Of a stretch of 64,000 bases of DNA, positions 49,338 to 59,530 are shown piece after piece. Under the pieces are notes generated by a model. The model was not told the origin of the DNA, searched no databases, and worked only from the letters and a program-made list of their open reading frames with translations. The stretch comes from Symbiodinium natans (taxonomy: Eukaryota; Sar; Dinophyceae; Suessiales; Symbiodiniaceae): assembly GCA_905221605.1 (NCBI GenBank), contig CAJNDS010001090.1, positions 296,501 through 360,500 of the forward strand. Direction: 5' to 3'. Positions within the stretch are counted from its first letter, which is position 1. The number at the start of each line of letters is the position of its first letter. Position numbers and translations under genes: made by a program.

Positions 49338-49382
49338 GCTGCGCGCTTGCTCGTCGAGGCGGGTTGCAATGCATGCAAACTC
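49338..49382 (-). CDS. Exon, strand ambiguous (EFACIATRLDEQARS)
   Basis: Minus: acceptor CGAACAG|GAGTTT and donor CGCAGC|GTGCCT; the frame continues open (VPLRKPKPLIAEI). Plus: GLRLAKRHAARLLVEAGCNA with donor TTCGAAGG|GTTTAGG. Both are good; minus is chosen by context. Confidence 0.55.
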
Positions 49383-49387
49383 CTGTT

Positions 49388-49466
49388 CGAAGGGTTTAGG
49401 GTTTAGGGTTTAGGGTTTAGGGTTTAGGGTTTAGGGTTTAGGGTTTAGGGTTTAGGGTTTAGGGTC
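49388..49466 (+). repeat. Telomere-type array (TTTAGGG)
   Basis: About eleven units starting six bases from the exon at 49338-49382. Confidence 0.95.
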
Positions 49467-49680
49467 TACGGTTTAGGGTTTACCGTTGTGGCCAGTCAAG
49501 AGTGGCACAGATGTCAAGTGTCCCTGTACCTTACCCCAAGGAACCCTAAATCCCAACATCTATTCTCTCAGGTTTAGGGCTTACCTGCCACTCCAAAACC
49601 CTACAAAATAGCAGGTGATAAATAGCAGGTAGCTAAACCCTAAACCCTAAACCCTAAACCCTAAACCCTAAACCCTAAAC

Positions 49681-49755
49681 CCTGGAGCCCCAGGTAGGCT
49701 TCAGGGCTTGCAACTCTTCGCCCAGCCACGGAGGCTCTTAGCGCGGTCAGCATGC
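49681..49755 (-). CDS. Exon (MLTALRASVAGRRVASPEAY...)
   Basis: Acceptor AAGCTTAG|GCATGC and donor CTCCAGG|GTTTAGG. Two bases, 24 codons, one base. A second frame from CTGCTGAAG|GGTGAC (GDSEKLRHADRAKSLRG) is equally protein-like. CCCTAAA left, TTTAGGG right. Confidence 0.65.
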
Positions 49756-49864
49756 CTAAGCTTTTCACTGTCACCCTTCAGCAGGTTTAGGGTTTAGGGT
49801 TTAGGGTTTAGGCTTTAGGGTTTAGGGTTTAGGGTTTAGGGTTTAGGGTTTAGGGCTTATTGTC

Positions 49865-49947
49865 CTCCAAGACTTGCACCGCGAACTTGTCGCTCAGTGC
49901 GACGTTGAGTCTTTGGAGGTCGGCAACCGAGCGACTTCGAAGGTTTC
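49865..49947 (-). CDS. Exon (NLRSRSVADLQRLNVALSDK...)
   Basis: Acceptor GTACGGAG|GAAACC and GA donor TTGGAG|GACAAT. Two bases plus 27 codons, ending FAVQVLE. Its acceptor end abuts a family F element. Confidence 0.78.
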
Positions 49948-49954
49948 CTCCGTA

Positions 49955-50070
49955 CCTAACCCCAAGGGTCCATGTGCCTTACTACTATATACTTGGGCCC
50001 CAAAGTCCCTGTAGAGGAAGTACTTTAAGGCCCAAGTAGTCCCTATTTAGGTGCATGGACCCCTAGGGTA
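49955..50070. mobile_element. Introner-like element, family F
   Basis: GGGTCCATGTGCCTTACTAC and CCTATTTAGGTGCATGGACC at the ends; TACTTGGGCCCCAAAG pairs with CTTTAAGGCCCAAGTA. A partial copy is at 34778-34830. Confidence 0.75.
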
Positions 50071-50176
50071 CCCTAAACCCTAAACCCTAAACCCTAAACC
50101 CTAAACCCTAAACCCTAAACCCTAAACCCTAAACCCTAAACCCTAAACCCTAAACCCTAAACCTAAACCCTAAACC
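50071..50176 (-). repeat. Telomere-type array (CCCTAAA)
   Basis: About 15 units lying exactly between a family F element and the donor of the exon at 50176. Confidence 0.95.
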
Positions 50177-50245
50177 ATCGAGTTCAGGATCGACCCTGGC
50201 CACGATGTCATCGGTGTCGAAGCAAGGCTTCGAATTCCGCCGAGC
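50176..50245 (-). CDS. Exon (ARRNSKPCFDTDDIVARVDP...)
   Basis: Acceptor AGTCGTAAG|GCTCGG and donor CTCGATG|GTTTAGG. 23 codons plus one base. CCCTAAA and TTTAGGG arrays on either side. Confidence 0.78.
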
Positions 50246-50841
50246 CTTACGACTGGCTGGATCCGCGACGATGTGTTTCCAAAGGTTTAGGGTTTAGGGT
50301 TTAGGGTTTAGGGTTTAGGGTTTAGGGTTTAGGGTTTAGGGTTTAGGGTTTAGAATTTAGAGGCTTAGACTTGGGAGTCCTTGTGCTCAAACACCGTGAT
50401 TGGCAGATAGGACCTCACTCTCCGTACTAGACATCGTGATGCTGGCTTGCTTCTTCGAGAACGCATTCCTGTCCGGGCAAGAGTTGACATTTATCGGTTC
50501 TAGGGACGGGATTTCCTAAAGCCCTAAACCCTAAACCCTAAACCCTAAACCCTAAACCCTAAACCCTAAACCCTAAACCAAAATAGGGTTAGGGCTTAGG
50601 AAAGCTGGAGTAGAGCTCCCTTTTAAACCACAAACCCTAAACCCTAAACCCTAAACCCTAAACCCTAAACCCCAAACCCTAAACCCTAAGCCCTAAGTCC
50701 TAAACCAAGGCTACAACCCGTTCCAAGCTGTTTTGACTGTAGGCCCCCGTACACAATTTAAAAAGGACCCCGAGCCCTCAAACCCTAAACCCTAAACCCT
50801 AAGCCCTAAACCCTAAACCCTAAACCCTAAACCCTAACCAC

Positions 50842-50888
50842 CTTCAGCGACACGGAAAAGCGCCGAGCCATGCCATCCTCGGGCTTTC
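50842..50888 (-). CDS. Exon (KPEDGMARRFSVSLK)
   Basis: Acceptor CCCCTGAAG|GAAAGC and donor CTGAAG|GTGGTT. Two bases plus 15 codons; accepts the phase-1 end of the exon at 51941. Confidence 0.78.
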
Positions 50889-50966
50889 CTTCAGGGGGAA
50901 CCCCCGATTGGGGGGGCTTTTAGAGCAGGGTTTAGGGTTTAGGTTTAGGGTCGCTAAAGGTGTGGT

Positions 50967-51082
50967 GGGTTTAGGGTTTAGGGTTTAGGGTTTAGGGTTT
51001 AGGGTTTAGGGTTTAGGGTTTAGGGTTTAGGGTTTAGGGTTTAGGGTTTAGGGTTTAGGGTTTAGGGTTTAGGGTTTAGGGT
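50967..51082 (+). repeat. Long telomere-type array (TTTAGGG)
   Basis: About 16 units; turns into TTACGGG at its right end. Confidence 0.95.
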
Positions 51083-51940
51083 TACGGGTTACGGGTTTAG
51101 GGCCAGGGGCCTTCATAATTACAATAGTTTGTGTTTTTTTTTGGGGGGGGGATGATAGGGATTTGCATAAATGGGGCCATAAGGGAATGCTACAAGTGAT
51201 TCTTCCGACCCTCTACTAACTCGGGTTTTGGGGGTTGTTCAAGTGGGCTTCATTAGGGGGCTTATCGGGGTTTGTAGGTTAATTCCCAAGACCGCTGGAG
51301 CGCTAACGGGGGGGGGGGTTTATGGGTTTTTGCGGTTTAGGGTTTAGGGTTTAGGCTTTAGGGTTTAGGGTTTAGGGTTTAGGGTTTAGGGTTTAGGTGC
51401 CTCATGGAGCATCGGGTTTACGGTTTGGAGCATACGGTTTCCAGGTTGTGGTTTCCAGCTTGGGGTCTAGACACGTTGGTCTTGGCATGGGGAGTTAGGG
51501 CCTCAACCCGTAACCGAGGAACACTGGAGATGGGCTCGGGCCAGTTCACTCAACTACATCCCTAAACACTGAAAACTCCTGTGAACTCAAATCCCTATAA
51601 ACTCCCATAAGCCACTGTACGCCCTCAACCCTAAACCCGTAAATCCCTAAACCCTAAAAACTAAAGCATTTGGAGGAACATAGTCAGTCAGTTCGAATAC
51701 GAGGTTGCCCCATTGTGTACAAGGCTTTTGAGGGGAATTGTCTACCCCACCCCCCTGGTTTCCCCCTTAAGTAGCCTCATTATTAGCCTTGGTTATACCC
51801 TGAATAGCCTCAATTCTGGCGCGAACCTAGGGGGGAGGGGGCGAGGGGCCTAAAACCTAAACCCTAAACCCTAAACCCTAAACCCTAGACCTTAAACCCT
51901 ATTTGGGGGAGTTGGGGGGGACTTTGGGCATGGCTCCAGC

Positions 51941-51990
51941 CTGCATTCCGCCATTGGCACAGCTTCTGAAGGGCCTTGTAGCCCTCCTCC
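51941..51990 (-). CDS. Exon (EEGYKALQKLCQWRNA)
   Basis: Acceptor CTCGCCCAG|GGAGGA and GC donor AATGCAG|GCTGGA. One base, 16 codons, one base. The plus strand also reads well (APACIPPLAQLLKGLVALL with donor GCGAG|GTGAGT), but minus phases fit the next exon. Confidence 0.68.
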
Positions 51991-52729
51991 CTGGGCGAGG
52001 TGAGTTTTGTTTTTGCTTTTGGTTTGGGTTGGCCTTTAACTTAAACCTCTTTGAGACATGTTAGTATATAGGGGTCTTATAAAAACAAGTGAAGAAGTGT
52101 CTAAATCTTTCAAGGAAGACCACTAACCCTACAAGCCATAAAAGTACGGTTTTTCGTCTATCATCCCTTACAGGGCCCGAGGGAATAGGTCAACAATTTC
52201 CCTAAACCCCATACACCTACTGTAACCCCTGTAACCCAACCCCCATGAACTTCCTTAAGCCCTTATAAGCCCCCTAAACCCCTAAAAACCAAAATCCCAC
52301 ACACTCCCATGAGCCCCTGTAAAACCTAAACCCGAAACCCGTGAATCCTTAAACCCTACAAGGAGGGGCCCCCTAGTTATAAGTAGAGTCATAAGGACCC
52401 TAAATTAGGTTACAAGGATCCTAAATTAGTATTAGGTTATAAGTCCCTTAACCATAGTTAGTATAGTAAGGGGGCCCCTCCTTGTAGCACCCAGAGTAGC
52501 CCATTGTTCCCTTGTTTTAGGCACCACCGTGCTGTTCACGCGCGCCGCGCACATGCCGACCACATCGGTATTTTCGGTGTTTCGTGGCCATTTCCACTCA
52601 AAATGTCGCGCCTGTCGTGTTTTTCGGAGGGTGGTGGCGGAGCGGGCGTGCTGGCATCGAATGCATCGTTCTTTGCGGTGTTTCCGGGACTTTGCAGTCG
52701 AAAACGTCGGGCCTGCCGTTGTTTTTTTA

Positions 52730-53412
52730 CCAGAGCATGCATGTCCGCACGATGATAACGTCCGTGTTAACCTGAGCATGCATGTCCCCACGATGAGAAC
52801 GTCCGTGTTACCCGAGCATGCATGTCCGCACGATGAGAACGTTCGTGTTACCCGAGCATGCATATCCGCATGATGATAACGTCCGTGTTACCCGAGCATG
52901 CATGTCCGCACGATGATAACGTCCGTGTTACCAGAGCATGCATGTCCGCACGATGAGAACGTCCTGTTACCGGAGCATGCATGTCCGCACGATGATAACG
53001 TCCGTGTTACTCGAGCATGCATGTCCGCACGATGATAACGTCCGTGTTACCTGAGCATGCATGTCCGCACGATGAGAACGTCCGTGTTACCAGAGCACGC
53101 ATGTCCGCACGATGATAACGTCCGTGTTACCAGAGCATGCATGTCCGCACGATGAGAACGTCCGTGTTACCAGAGCATGCATGTCCGCACGATGATAACG
53201 TCCATGTTACTCGAGCATGCATGTCCGCACGATGAGAACGTCCGTGTTACCAGAGCATGCATGTCCGCACGATGAGAACGTCCGTGTTACCAGAGCACGC
53301 ATGTCCGCACGATGATAACGTCCGTGTTACCCGAGCATGCATGTCCGCACGATGAGAACATCCGTGTTACCAGAGCATGCATGTCCGCACGATGATAACG
53401 TCCGTGTTACCC
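52730..53412. repeat. 40-bp minisatellite, 17 copies
   Basis: The unit GAGCATGCATGTCCGCACGA plus TGATAACGTCCGTGTTACCC repeats at 39-41 bp spacing from 52733 to 53412. Copies differ mainly at one site (GATGATAACG or GATGAGAACG) and before GAGC (CCA, CCC, TC). Contains the palindrome ATGCAT and overlapping GCATGC. Confidence 0.98.
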
Positions 53413-53609
53413 TTGCAAGCCCCTGGTATAAGAGCATCCATGTGTTCTTCTCCTTGGGCCACAGGACTTTCTTAGCCCTGCAAAGGACAAGGACTGGCTC
53501 AAACTGTGAGTACGTCCCATGCAAAGAATGTGCGAAGCAGCTGGCTCCGCAAACAGCTTTACTTGAACGCCTGCATGTCACCAAAACCCAAGCCGCAGCG
53601 TGTTTTTGA
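53413..53609 (+). CDS. Plus-strand ORF with BED-finger-like Cys segment
   Basis: Frame SPWYKSIHVFFSLGHRTFLA, then CEYVPCKECAKQLAPQTALL, then ERLHVTK and a TGA at 53607. The order aromatic residues, C-x2-C, Leu and His resembles the BED zinc finger of hAT-type transposases and related proteins. It immediately follows the minisatellite, so the minisatellite may lie within or beside a transposon. No transposase catalytic region is seen. Confidence 0.4.
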
Positions 53610-53798
53610 CCAAAAATCTGATGATTGCCGTGCGTCGACCGTCCTGACTTGTCAAAGTCACAAACCCTGAAAGTACTGCTCCTGCCATGTAGAACTGATG
53701 TCTCTCCTGCTGCACGCTTGCTCCGGCGCGCGTGAACAGCACGGTGGAGCGTTTTTAGGGATTCTGGGGGTTACCATTTTGGGTATTCTTAGGGATAC

Positions 53799-53873
53799 CA
53801 GGCCCCCGGGCGATGCGGTCGAGGGCTGGAAAGGGAACGCCGGAGCGAGGTCTGGTTGCAGCTGTGGCGGCGC
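53799..53873 (-). CDS. Pro-rich exon (APPQLQPDLAPAFPFQPSTA...)
   Basis: Acceptor CATCTCCAG|GCGCCG and donor GGCCTG|GTATCC. 25 codons, phase 0/0. All three frames are open, so the frame is uncertain. Confidence 0.5.
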
Positions 53874-54538
53874 CTGGAGATGCTGAGGGTTTAGGGTTTA
53901 GGGTTTAGGGTTTAGGGTTTAGGGTTTAGGGTTTAGGGTTGAGGTTCTATAAGGCTTTCTGGGTTTGGGGCTAAGGGCTTAGACGCGTTTATTACATAGG
54001 ATAGGGCATAGGGCTTAGGGCTTTATATGGTCTAGGGTTTATAAGCTTTTAGACAAGGTTTTTGGGTTTAGGGCTTTCTGGGTTTGGGGCTTAGGGTTTA
54101 TACGTGTTTATGTAGGGTTTAGGGCTTTCTGGGTTTATACGTGTTTACATAGGGTGTAATTAGGGTATTCTGGGTTAGCTAGGGATTTAGGGTTTAGGGT
54201 TTACAAGTGTGTATACAGGGTTGAGGGTTTAGGATCTCCCACGCTCTCCTTCCCCCCCCCCCCCCCCCCTCCCAACTACGAGTGTTCGCGTGCCCTCCAA
54301 CGGTGACCCCTTGGGTCAACTTCTTAAAGGGACTCAAGGAGGGACCCTTATAAAGGACCATAAGGCATACATAAGGTTTAGGGTTTAGGGTTTAGGGTTT
54401 AGGGTTGAGGGTTTAGGGTTTAGGGTTTAGGGTTTAGGGTTCAGGGTTCAGGGTTTAGGGTCATTATATAGGGGAATAAGACTCGGAGTCCCTTCTACTG
54501 GTCCGCGTTACATCCCTAACTTCTCACAGGAGCTTCAC

Positions 54539-54567
54539 CAATTGCCGAGATCATCCCCAATTCCTCC
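54539..54567 (-). CDS. Short exon (EELGMISAI)
   Basis: Acceptor TTGCATAG|GGAGGA and donor GCAATTG|GTGAAG. One base, nine codons, one base. Confidence 0.55.
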
Positions 54568-54769
54568 CTATGCAAGACTAAGCCAAGGCACCTAAACCCT
54601 AAACCCTGAATCTGTGCTTAAAACCTATTCAGATTCAAGAGTCTCCTAAGCCCTTACAAGCCCCTAAAAGCTTTAAAACACCTTCTCAGCACCAAAGCTA
54701 CCTCATTCTGGATTTAGTTTGCCAATGTATCGGGCGAAACGGGCAGAGAGACAGAAAAAGAGATAGCGA

Positions 54770-54805
54770 GAGCGAGACACAGAGAGAGAGAGAGAGAGAG
54801 AGATA
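54770..54805. repeat. (GA)n microsatellite
   Basis: GAGACACAGAGAGAGAGAGA and more; gives Ser/Leu open frames on minus that are not genes. Confidence 0.93.
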
Positions 54806-54889
54806 GATGTTGCCGATATCAAGTGTCGCCGAATCCTTCCCCTCACAGCAAGGAATCCCATCCCCTCGATTAAGCTCTGCAGACCAGGC

Positions 54890-55431
54890 GTGCAACCCAA
54901 AAAACTTTCCATGACACAGCAGCTTTCCCAACCCCAAAAGCCCTGCAGCCTGTCAAATAAACGACTCAAGCTGGCGTATGTTAAATCCCAGCCTAGAACC
55001 CAAAACCAATTCCCCATTCAATCCTGCGTGTTCTGGGCGCATGAATGCGCAGCGTTTCAAAACCCGTGCTTAGAGGCTGCGATCGAGCAGGAACAAGGGA
55101 TAGTGACACTGACATTCTATCCAGCATCGACGGTCATCCAAGACGAACCCCATCGAAACTACTAGATTTTTTGGTTATTTTGAGAGTGCTTGGCATCGTC
55201 TCTATAGAGAAAGCCAGGCGCATGCTTGCCACTTCTTGCCACTTCGTGGTCGTCTGCCAAAGCCATGTACTTTCAGGTCAATCCCCTCAACCCTGCACCC
55301 TAATCCCGAAATGCAAAAAGCTCGAACTTGAGCCCGAAACCCCAGCAAAAGGGAGCCTAACCCCTAAAAAAAGAAAACATATGGGTCTCCATTTGGAGGG
55401 GAATTCGAGTCTAGGGGCTTTGCAGCCCTAG
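54890..55431 (+). CDS. Unassigned non-repetitive open frames (plus)
   Basis: About 540 bp without telomere repeats. One plus frame (54890-55165) includes HECAAFQNPCLEAAIEQEQG and VTLTFYPASTVIQDEPHRNY before TAG; another (55045-55431, 128 codons) reads DFLVILRVLGIVSIEKARRM. Neither has recognised domains or clear splice sites. Could be a processed pseudogene or element remnant. Confidence 0.35.
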
Positions 55432-55439
55432 ACAATCTT

Positions 55440-55655
55440 AGGGTCGTTACATGGGCCCTTAACATGGTCCCTTGCCTCCCTTAAAAGGGTTCTGATGTAT
55501 GGGCCCTTAACTTGTATTTATTAGGGGTTTAGGGGTTAGGGGTTTAGGGTTTAGGGTTTAGGGTTTAGGGGTTTAGGGATTTAGGGATTTAGGGTTTAGG
55601 ATTTAGGGTTTAGCCTGTTAAGGGCCCATACTAAGGGACCATGTAACTACCCAAA
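55440..55655. mobile_element. Family E element with a TTTAGGG block inside
   Basis: GGTCGTTACATGGGCCCTTA and AAGGGCCCATACTAAGGGAC are inverted ends. GGGGTTTAGGGGTTAGGGG and further heptamers (about 90 bp) occupy the centre. Confidence 0.7.
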
Positions 55656-55918
55656 GGACTAGTGGAAGGGAACTCGGAACTCGAGCGCAGGGGGGTTACG
55701 GCCCTACAGCCGAATCCCTGGATGCCTAAAACCCTAAGCCCCTAAACTGAACCCGAAGCAGGGTTTTGGGCTGAAAGGCTGCAATTCGGGGTGCGGAACC
55801 CTAAGCCCCAAAGCCTACGCCTGAAGGGTAAACCCTAAACCCCCCTAAACCCTAAACCCTAAACCCTAAACCCTAAACCCTAAACCCTAAGCCCTAAACC
55901 CCGGGATGTTCCTGGCAC

Positions 55919-55953
55919 CTCCGCAGCCTCAGCAGCCGCCTCGAAGACGACAC
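55919..55953 (-). CDS. Helical exon (VVFEAAAEAAE)
   Basis: Acceptor TCCCAAAG|GTGTCG and donor GCGGAG|GTGCCA. Two bases plus 11 codons. CCCTAAA left, TTTAGGG right. Confidence 0.68.
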
Positions 55954-56409
55954 CTTTGGGATTCCGGGGGTATGAATTTAGGGTTTAGGGTTTAGGGTTT
56001 AGGGTTTAGGGTTTAGGGTTTAGGGTTTAGGGTTTAGGGTCTGGGGTTTAGGGTTTCGGGTTCAGGGTTTAGGGCTTGGGATTATGGGTCAGGACTTTGT
56101 ATTGCCAGGACTGTAGTCATAGTGATGCGTGTTTATAGGGTTTGTATGGCTTACAGAGAGTTCAGGGTATATAGGGTTTACAGGACTTACAGGCTTTGCA
56201 GGGTTTGCTAGGCTTGTAGGTCTTTGGGAATGTGATGTAGGAAAAAGCAGCTCGTATGAAACAGCGTTGCTATTGTTCGTGTCAGAAGGATAATCACCCC
56301 GCATATACACTCGCGATTTTGTATAAGGAACCCTCTACACGCCCTCCAATAGCAGCAATATTACACCACCGAAGACCCCAAACAGTCAAAGGCACGTCAA
56401 AGAAACAGT

Positions 56410-56566
56410 GGAGATGACGGGAGACAAAGGGAGACGAAGGGAGACAAAGGGGGGCGAGGAGCACAGCAGCCCGGCAAAGCCACCCACATGAGGGGAGACA
56501 AAGGGAGACAAGGGGAGGTCACAAGGGGAGACAAGGGGAGACCGGGGAGACAAGGGGAGACAAGGA
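56410..56566. repeat. GGGAGACAA(A) minisatellite
   Basis: 10-11-mer unit GGGAGACAAA repeated in two blocks separated by a 40-bp unique piece. Confidence 0.92.
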
Positions 56567-56764
56567 GCCCAGGAACCCGGCAAGAGTCCTCAGAATGTCG
56601 GCAATCCTTAAATGAATTTAGAGCCCCAACAGTAGACTGCTCGGGGAATAAAGCCTTCTCCAATATGATGATCGCGTTTAGGACTTTTTTGGTTGAGGGT
56701 GTAGGTCGGAGTGAGCATTGGGGTTTGCGTAAAAACAATTGGCTAGACCAAGACAATGTAAGTC

Positions 56765-57020
56765 AGATGTATATATGTATATATCAGTATCTATGCCTAT
56801 ACATGTATATGGGCATGTGTATAAGTATATGTAGGTATGTAACTATGTAGGCATGTAGGTATGTAGGAATGTAGGAATGTAGGAATGTAGGAATGTAGGT
56901 ATGTAGGAATGTAGGTATGTATGTATGTACGTATGTAGGTATGTGTATACATATATATATATATATGTATACATATACCTGTATATATATATATGTATAT
57001 ATATATATGTATGTATATCA
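56765..57020. repeat. Microsatellites (GTAGGAAT)n and (TA)n
   Basis: GTAGGAATGTAGGAATG followed by ATATATATATGTATACAT. Gives Tyr/Thr/His open frames on minus; not coding. Confidence 0.95.
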
Positions 57021-57539
57021 AGGGTCTCGGGGCGCAAGGGGTAGGACCGGGTAGGACAGAGGTTTTGGGTTTGGATGGTCAGGTCTAAGGGCGGCCTTAT
57101 AATTAAGGTGTACCCGCAAGAACCTGCGGCCTAAAGTAGGGTGTTTGGAGGGGGAGGAGTGTACCCCGGAAGTTTGGGGACGCCTACGAACAAACACGTC
57201 CGGGCGTTTATAGTTGTTGGGGTCCACTTCGGGGCCTGTTTGTTTGTACGTATTCTTTGTACACCCGCAACCACAAACCCTAAACCCTAAATCCTAAATC
57301 CTACACCCTAAACACTAAACCCCCTCTTCCAGCCCTGAGCCCTGAAACATGCCAACCCAACCTCAACTCCAAATTCAAACCGAAGATTGTCCACAGCCCA
57401 GCAGCCTTGGGCCTAGTAAGGGAACCTATATAATCCCTACAAATAAGGGACTTACGGGTTTAGGGTTCTAGGGTTTAGGATTTAGGTCCAAAACACAAAG
57501 CCCTAAACCCCAAATCCCCTTAACCCAATCAACCCAAGC

Positions 57540-57599
57540 CTTGGCGTTGTGGAGGCGAAAGCCATGGTATGTGCTGGAAATGTGCCGCCGCCTCGCGTC
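57540..57599 (-). CDS. Exon (DARRRHISSTYHGFRLHNAK)
   Basis: Acceptor CCCGTGAAG|GACGCG. GC donor GCCAAG|GCTTGG, or two codons later GCTTGG|GTTGAT; phase 0 either way. Exactly 20 codons. A G22 run lies just upstream in the gene sense. Confidence 0.75.
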
Positions 57600-57785
57600 C
57601 TTCACGGGCTGGGGGGGGGGGGGGGGGGGGGGGCGGGCTTGGGGGGCCGAAAGCCAAAACCACATACACCCTAAACCCTAAAGGGTTTAGGGTTTAAGGT
57701 TTTTAGGGTTGAGGGTTTTAGGGTTGAGGGCTTTTAGGGTTTAGGGTTTTCAGGGTTTAGGGACCCTGCTGAGGAAATTTGATGA

Positions 57786-57849
57786 TCAGGGTGTGTGCAG
57801 CTCTAGATTGATGGGGGGGCACTCGATCTTCGTCCCGAACACGCGGAAC
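57786..57849 (-). CDS. Probable terminal exon (FRVFGTKIECPPINLELHTP*)
   Basis: Acceptor TAAAAAG|GTTCCG. 20 codons then TGA at 57786. No good donor before the stop, so this may be the 3' end of a gene, although the exon at 57540 lies only 190 bp downstream. Confidence 0.65.
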
Positions 57850-58046
57850 CTTTTTAGGGCTTATAGGGTTTAGTTATAGGGTCTGGGGCTTAAATATAGG
57901 GTTGAGGCCTTAATTACAGGGCTTAGACCCTAAACCCTAAACCCTAAACCCTTAAATAAATGTAGGGTTTAGGGCTACAGGGTCCTGGCCCAGAACTCCC
58001 CAAAACCTTTCACCCCTACAACAACTTCCTGGCTGAGCTTACTTAG

Positions 58047-58164
58047 GTTTAGGGTTTAGGGTTTAGGGTTTAGGGTTTAGGGTTTAGGGTTTAGGGTTTA
58101 GGGTTTAGGGTTTAGGGTTTAGGGTTTAGGGTTTAGGGTTTAGGGTTTAGGGTTTAGGGTTCAA
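58047..58164 (+). repeat. Long telomere-type array (TTTAGGG)
   Basis: About 16 perfect units, with CCCTAAA arrays 120 bp to the right. Confidence 0.95.
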
Positions 58165-58759
58165 GGTTTAGGGTTACAGCAGTAAAACCGTGGGCTTCAA
58201 GGGCGTTATGGGCACCTCAAAATAGAAGGGAAATGGAGCTGCAGGTAGATCCCAAACCCGAAATCCCAAGCAGGCTCAGCCCTAAACCCTAAACCCTAAA
58301 CCCTAAACCCTAAACCCCAAACCCCAAACCCCAAACCCTAAACCCTAAACCCTAAACCCTAAACCCTAAACCGTAGCAGTGCCTCATTTCACCACCGGCC
58401 CGATTCGTTCCATCTTATGCCTCTGTTGCTACACTTAGCAGGGTAGCTAGAAATTTAACTAAGAAACCCAATAAACCCAAAAAGGCTAAGGATATAAAGT
58501 TACCATAAAGCAGCACAGAGTCTGTTAATGTAAAGGGAGCCTTACCTAAGTTATCAACCTGGTCTTGACTCAGAACCCTAAGCCCCACACAAACCCAAAT
58601 CCAGACCCAGGACATAGGAATAAAGAGGGCGCCCTTTTGGGGTTTAAAGGGGCTTATCAGGGAACCCAAACCCGAAAAAGAGGGAATAAGTGCCTACTTT
58701 GGCTCCTGGCCCTAAACCCTACACCCTAAACCCCAAACCCTAAACCCTACACTCTAAAC

Positions 58760-58856
58760 CCTGTTCTGCCCCTCCTTGCTCAATCTCTTCGAGGCTGCTG
58801 AAGATCGGCGGCGGCGGGCGCTCCCCGGTGTCGAGCTGAAAGCTGCGGAAGCCGAC
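58760..58856 (-). CDS. Exon (VGFRSFQLDTGERPPPPIFS...)
   Basis: Pyrimidine-rich acceptor CTCTGCCAG|GTCGGC and donor GAACAGG|GTTTAGA. 32 codons plus one base, ending SLEEIEQGGAEQ. Phase matches the exon at 59198. The plus strand reads a coil (VELKAAEADLAEKLRD) with donor AGAGAC|GTGAGG, so opposite-strand coding is not excluded. Confidence 0.75.
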
Positions 58857-59197
58857 CTGGCAGAGAAGCTTAGAGACGTGAGGGGTTTAGGGTTTAGGGT
58901 TTAGGGTTTAGGGTTGAGGGTTTATTCGGTTTAGGGCTTGGGGTTTAGTTCTTAGGGTTTAGGGTTTGGGGCTTTCGAAGGCTGAGCTGACTCCGATTTC
59001 TTGGCATCACCGGGCACGCGGACAAATCCCCAACAAGTGGTGGCCTCGAAACCAAGGACGTCCTACGCCACTACGTTTCTGAAGCACAGCTACCCGCCGA
59101 AAAAACACATCACTCAGGGTATAGGGTATAGGGTTTAGGGTTTAGGGATTAGGGTATAGGGTTTAGGGTTTAGGGAGGGCGCCTGCCGAAAGCCTAC

Positions 59198-59247
59198 GCT
59201 GATGGGCTTCGGCGCTTGCAAGATCTCGGTCGCCATGCCTCGACGGC
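59198..59247 (-). CDS. Exon (RRGMATEILQAPKPIS)
   Basis: Acceptor GAACAAAG|GCCGTC and donor ATCAGC|GTAGGC. Two bases plus 16 codons. It receives the phase-1 end of the microexon at 60005 and passes phase 0 to VGFRSF at 58856. Confidence 0.75.
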
Positions 59248-59483
59248 CTTTGTTCAAAGTACGTGTCCAGTACCTAGGGGAAGTAAAAGGTTAACCTTTG
59301 GGATTCTAAGGGGATTATGTTACCCCAAAAAGGTTAAAGGTTCCCTACTCTATTGCTAAGTAGAAGTATGTGTTTTAGGTTAGGGTCTAGGGACTCCGGG
59401 AGCAAGGGGTTTAGAGGGTTAGGGGGGGTGTGGGTTCTGAACTGCAATGGCCACCGGTTGGAGCCCTAAAGCCAAAGCCACGT

Positions 59484-59530
59484 GTAGGGTCTAGGGGTTT
59501 AGGGGTTTAGGGGTTTAGGGGTTTAGGGGT
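59484..59530 (+). repeat. Variant array GGGGTTTA
   Basis: Six 8-mer units with one extra G, then normal TTTAGGG, then GGGGTTT. Confidence 0.93.

Noticed and set aside
52432-52873. Open frames of 60-143 codons over the minisatellite
   Set aside because: The 40-bp repeat rotates the frame and is open in several frames; no non-repeat domain is present.
52730-53412. CRISPR array
   Set aside because: Regular 40-bp spacing, but the whole unit is conserved; there are no unique spacers, and the organism is eukaryotic.
54698-55017. Minus frames of 79 and 104 codons
   Set aside because: Both run through a GA microsatellite, and the plus strand has a better unique frame.
56797-57037. Tyr/Thr/His-rich minus frames
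   Set aside because: Microsatellite translation.
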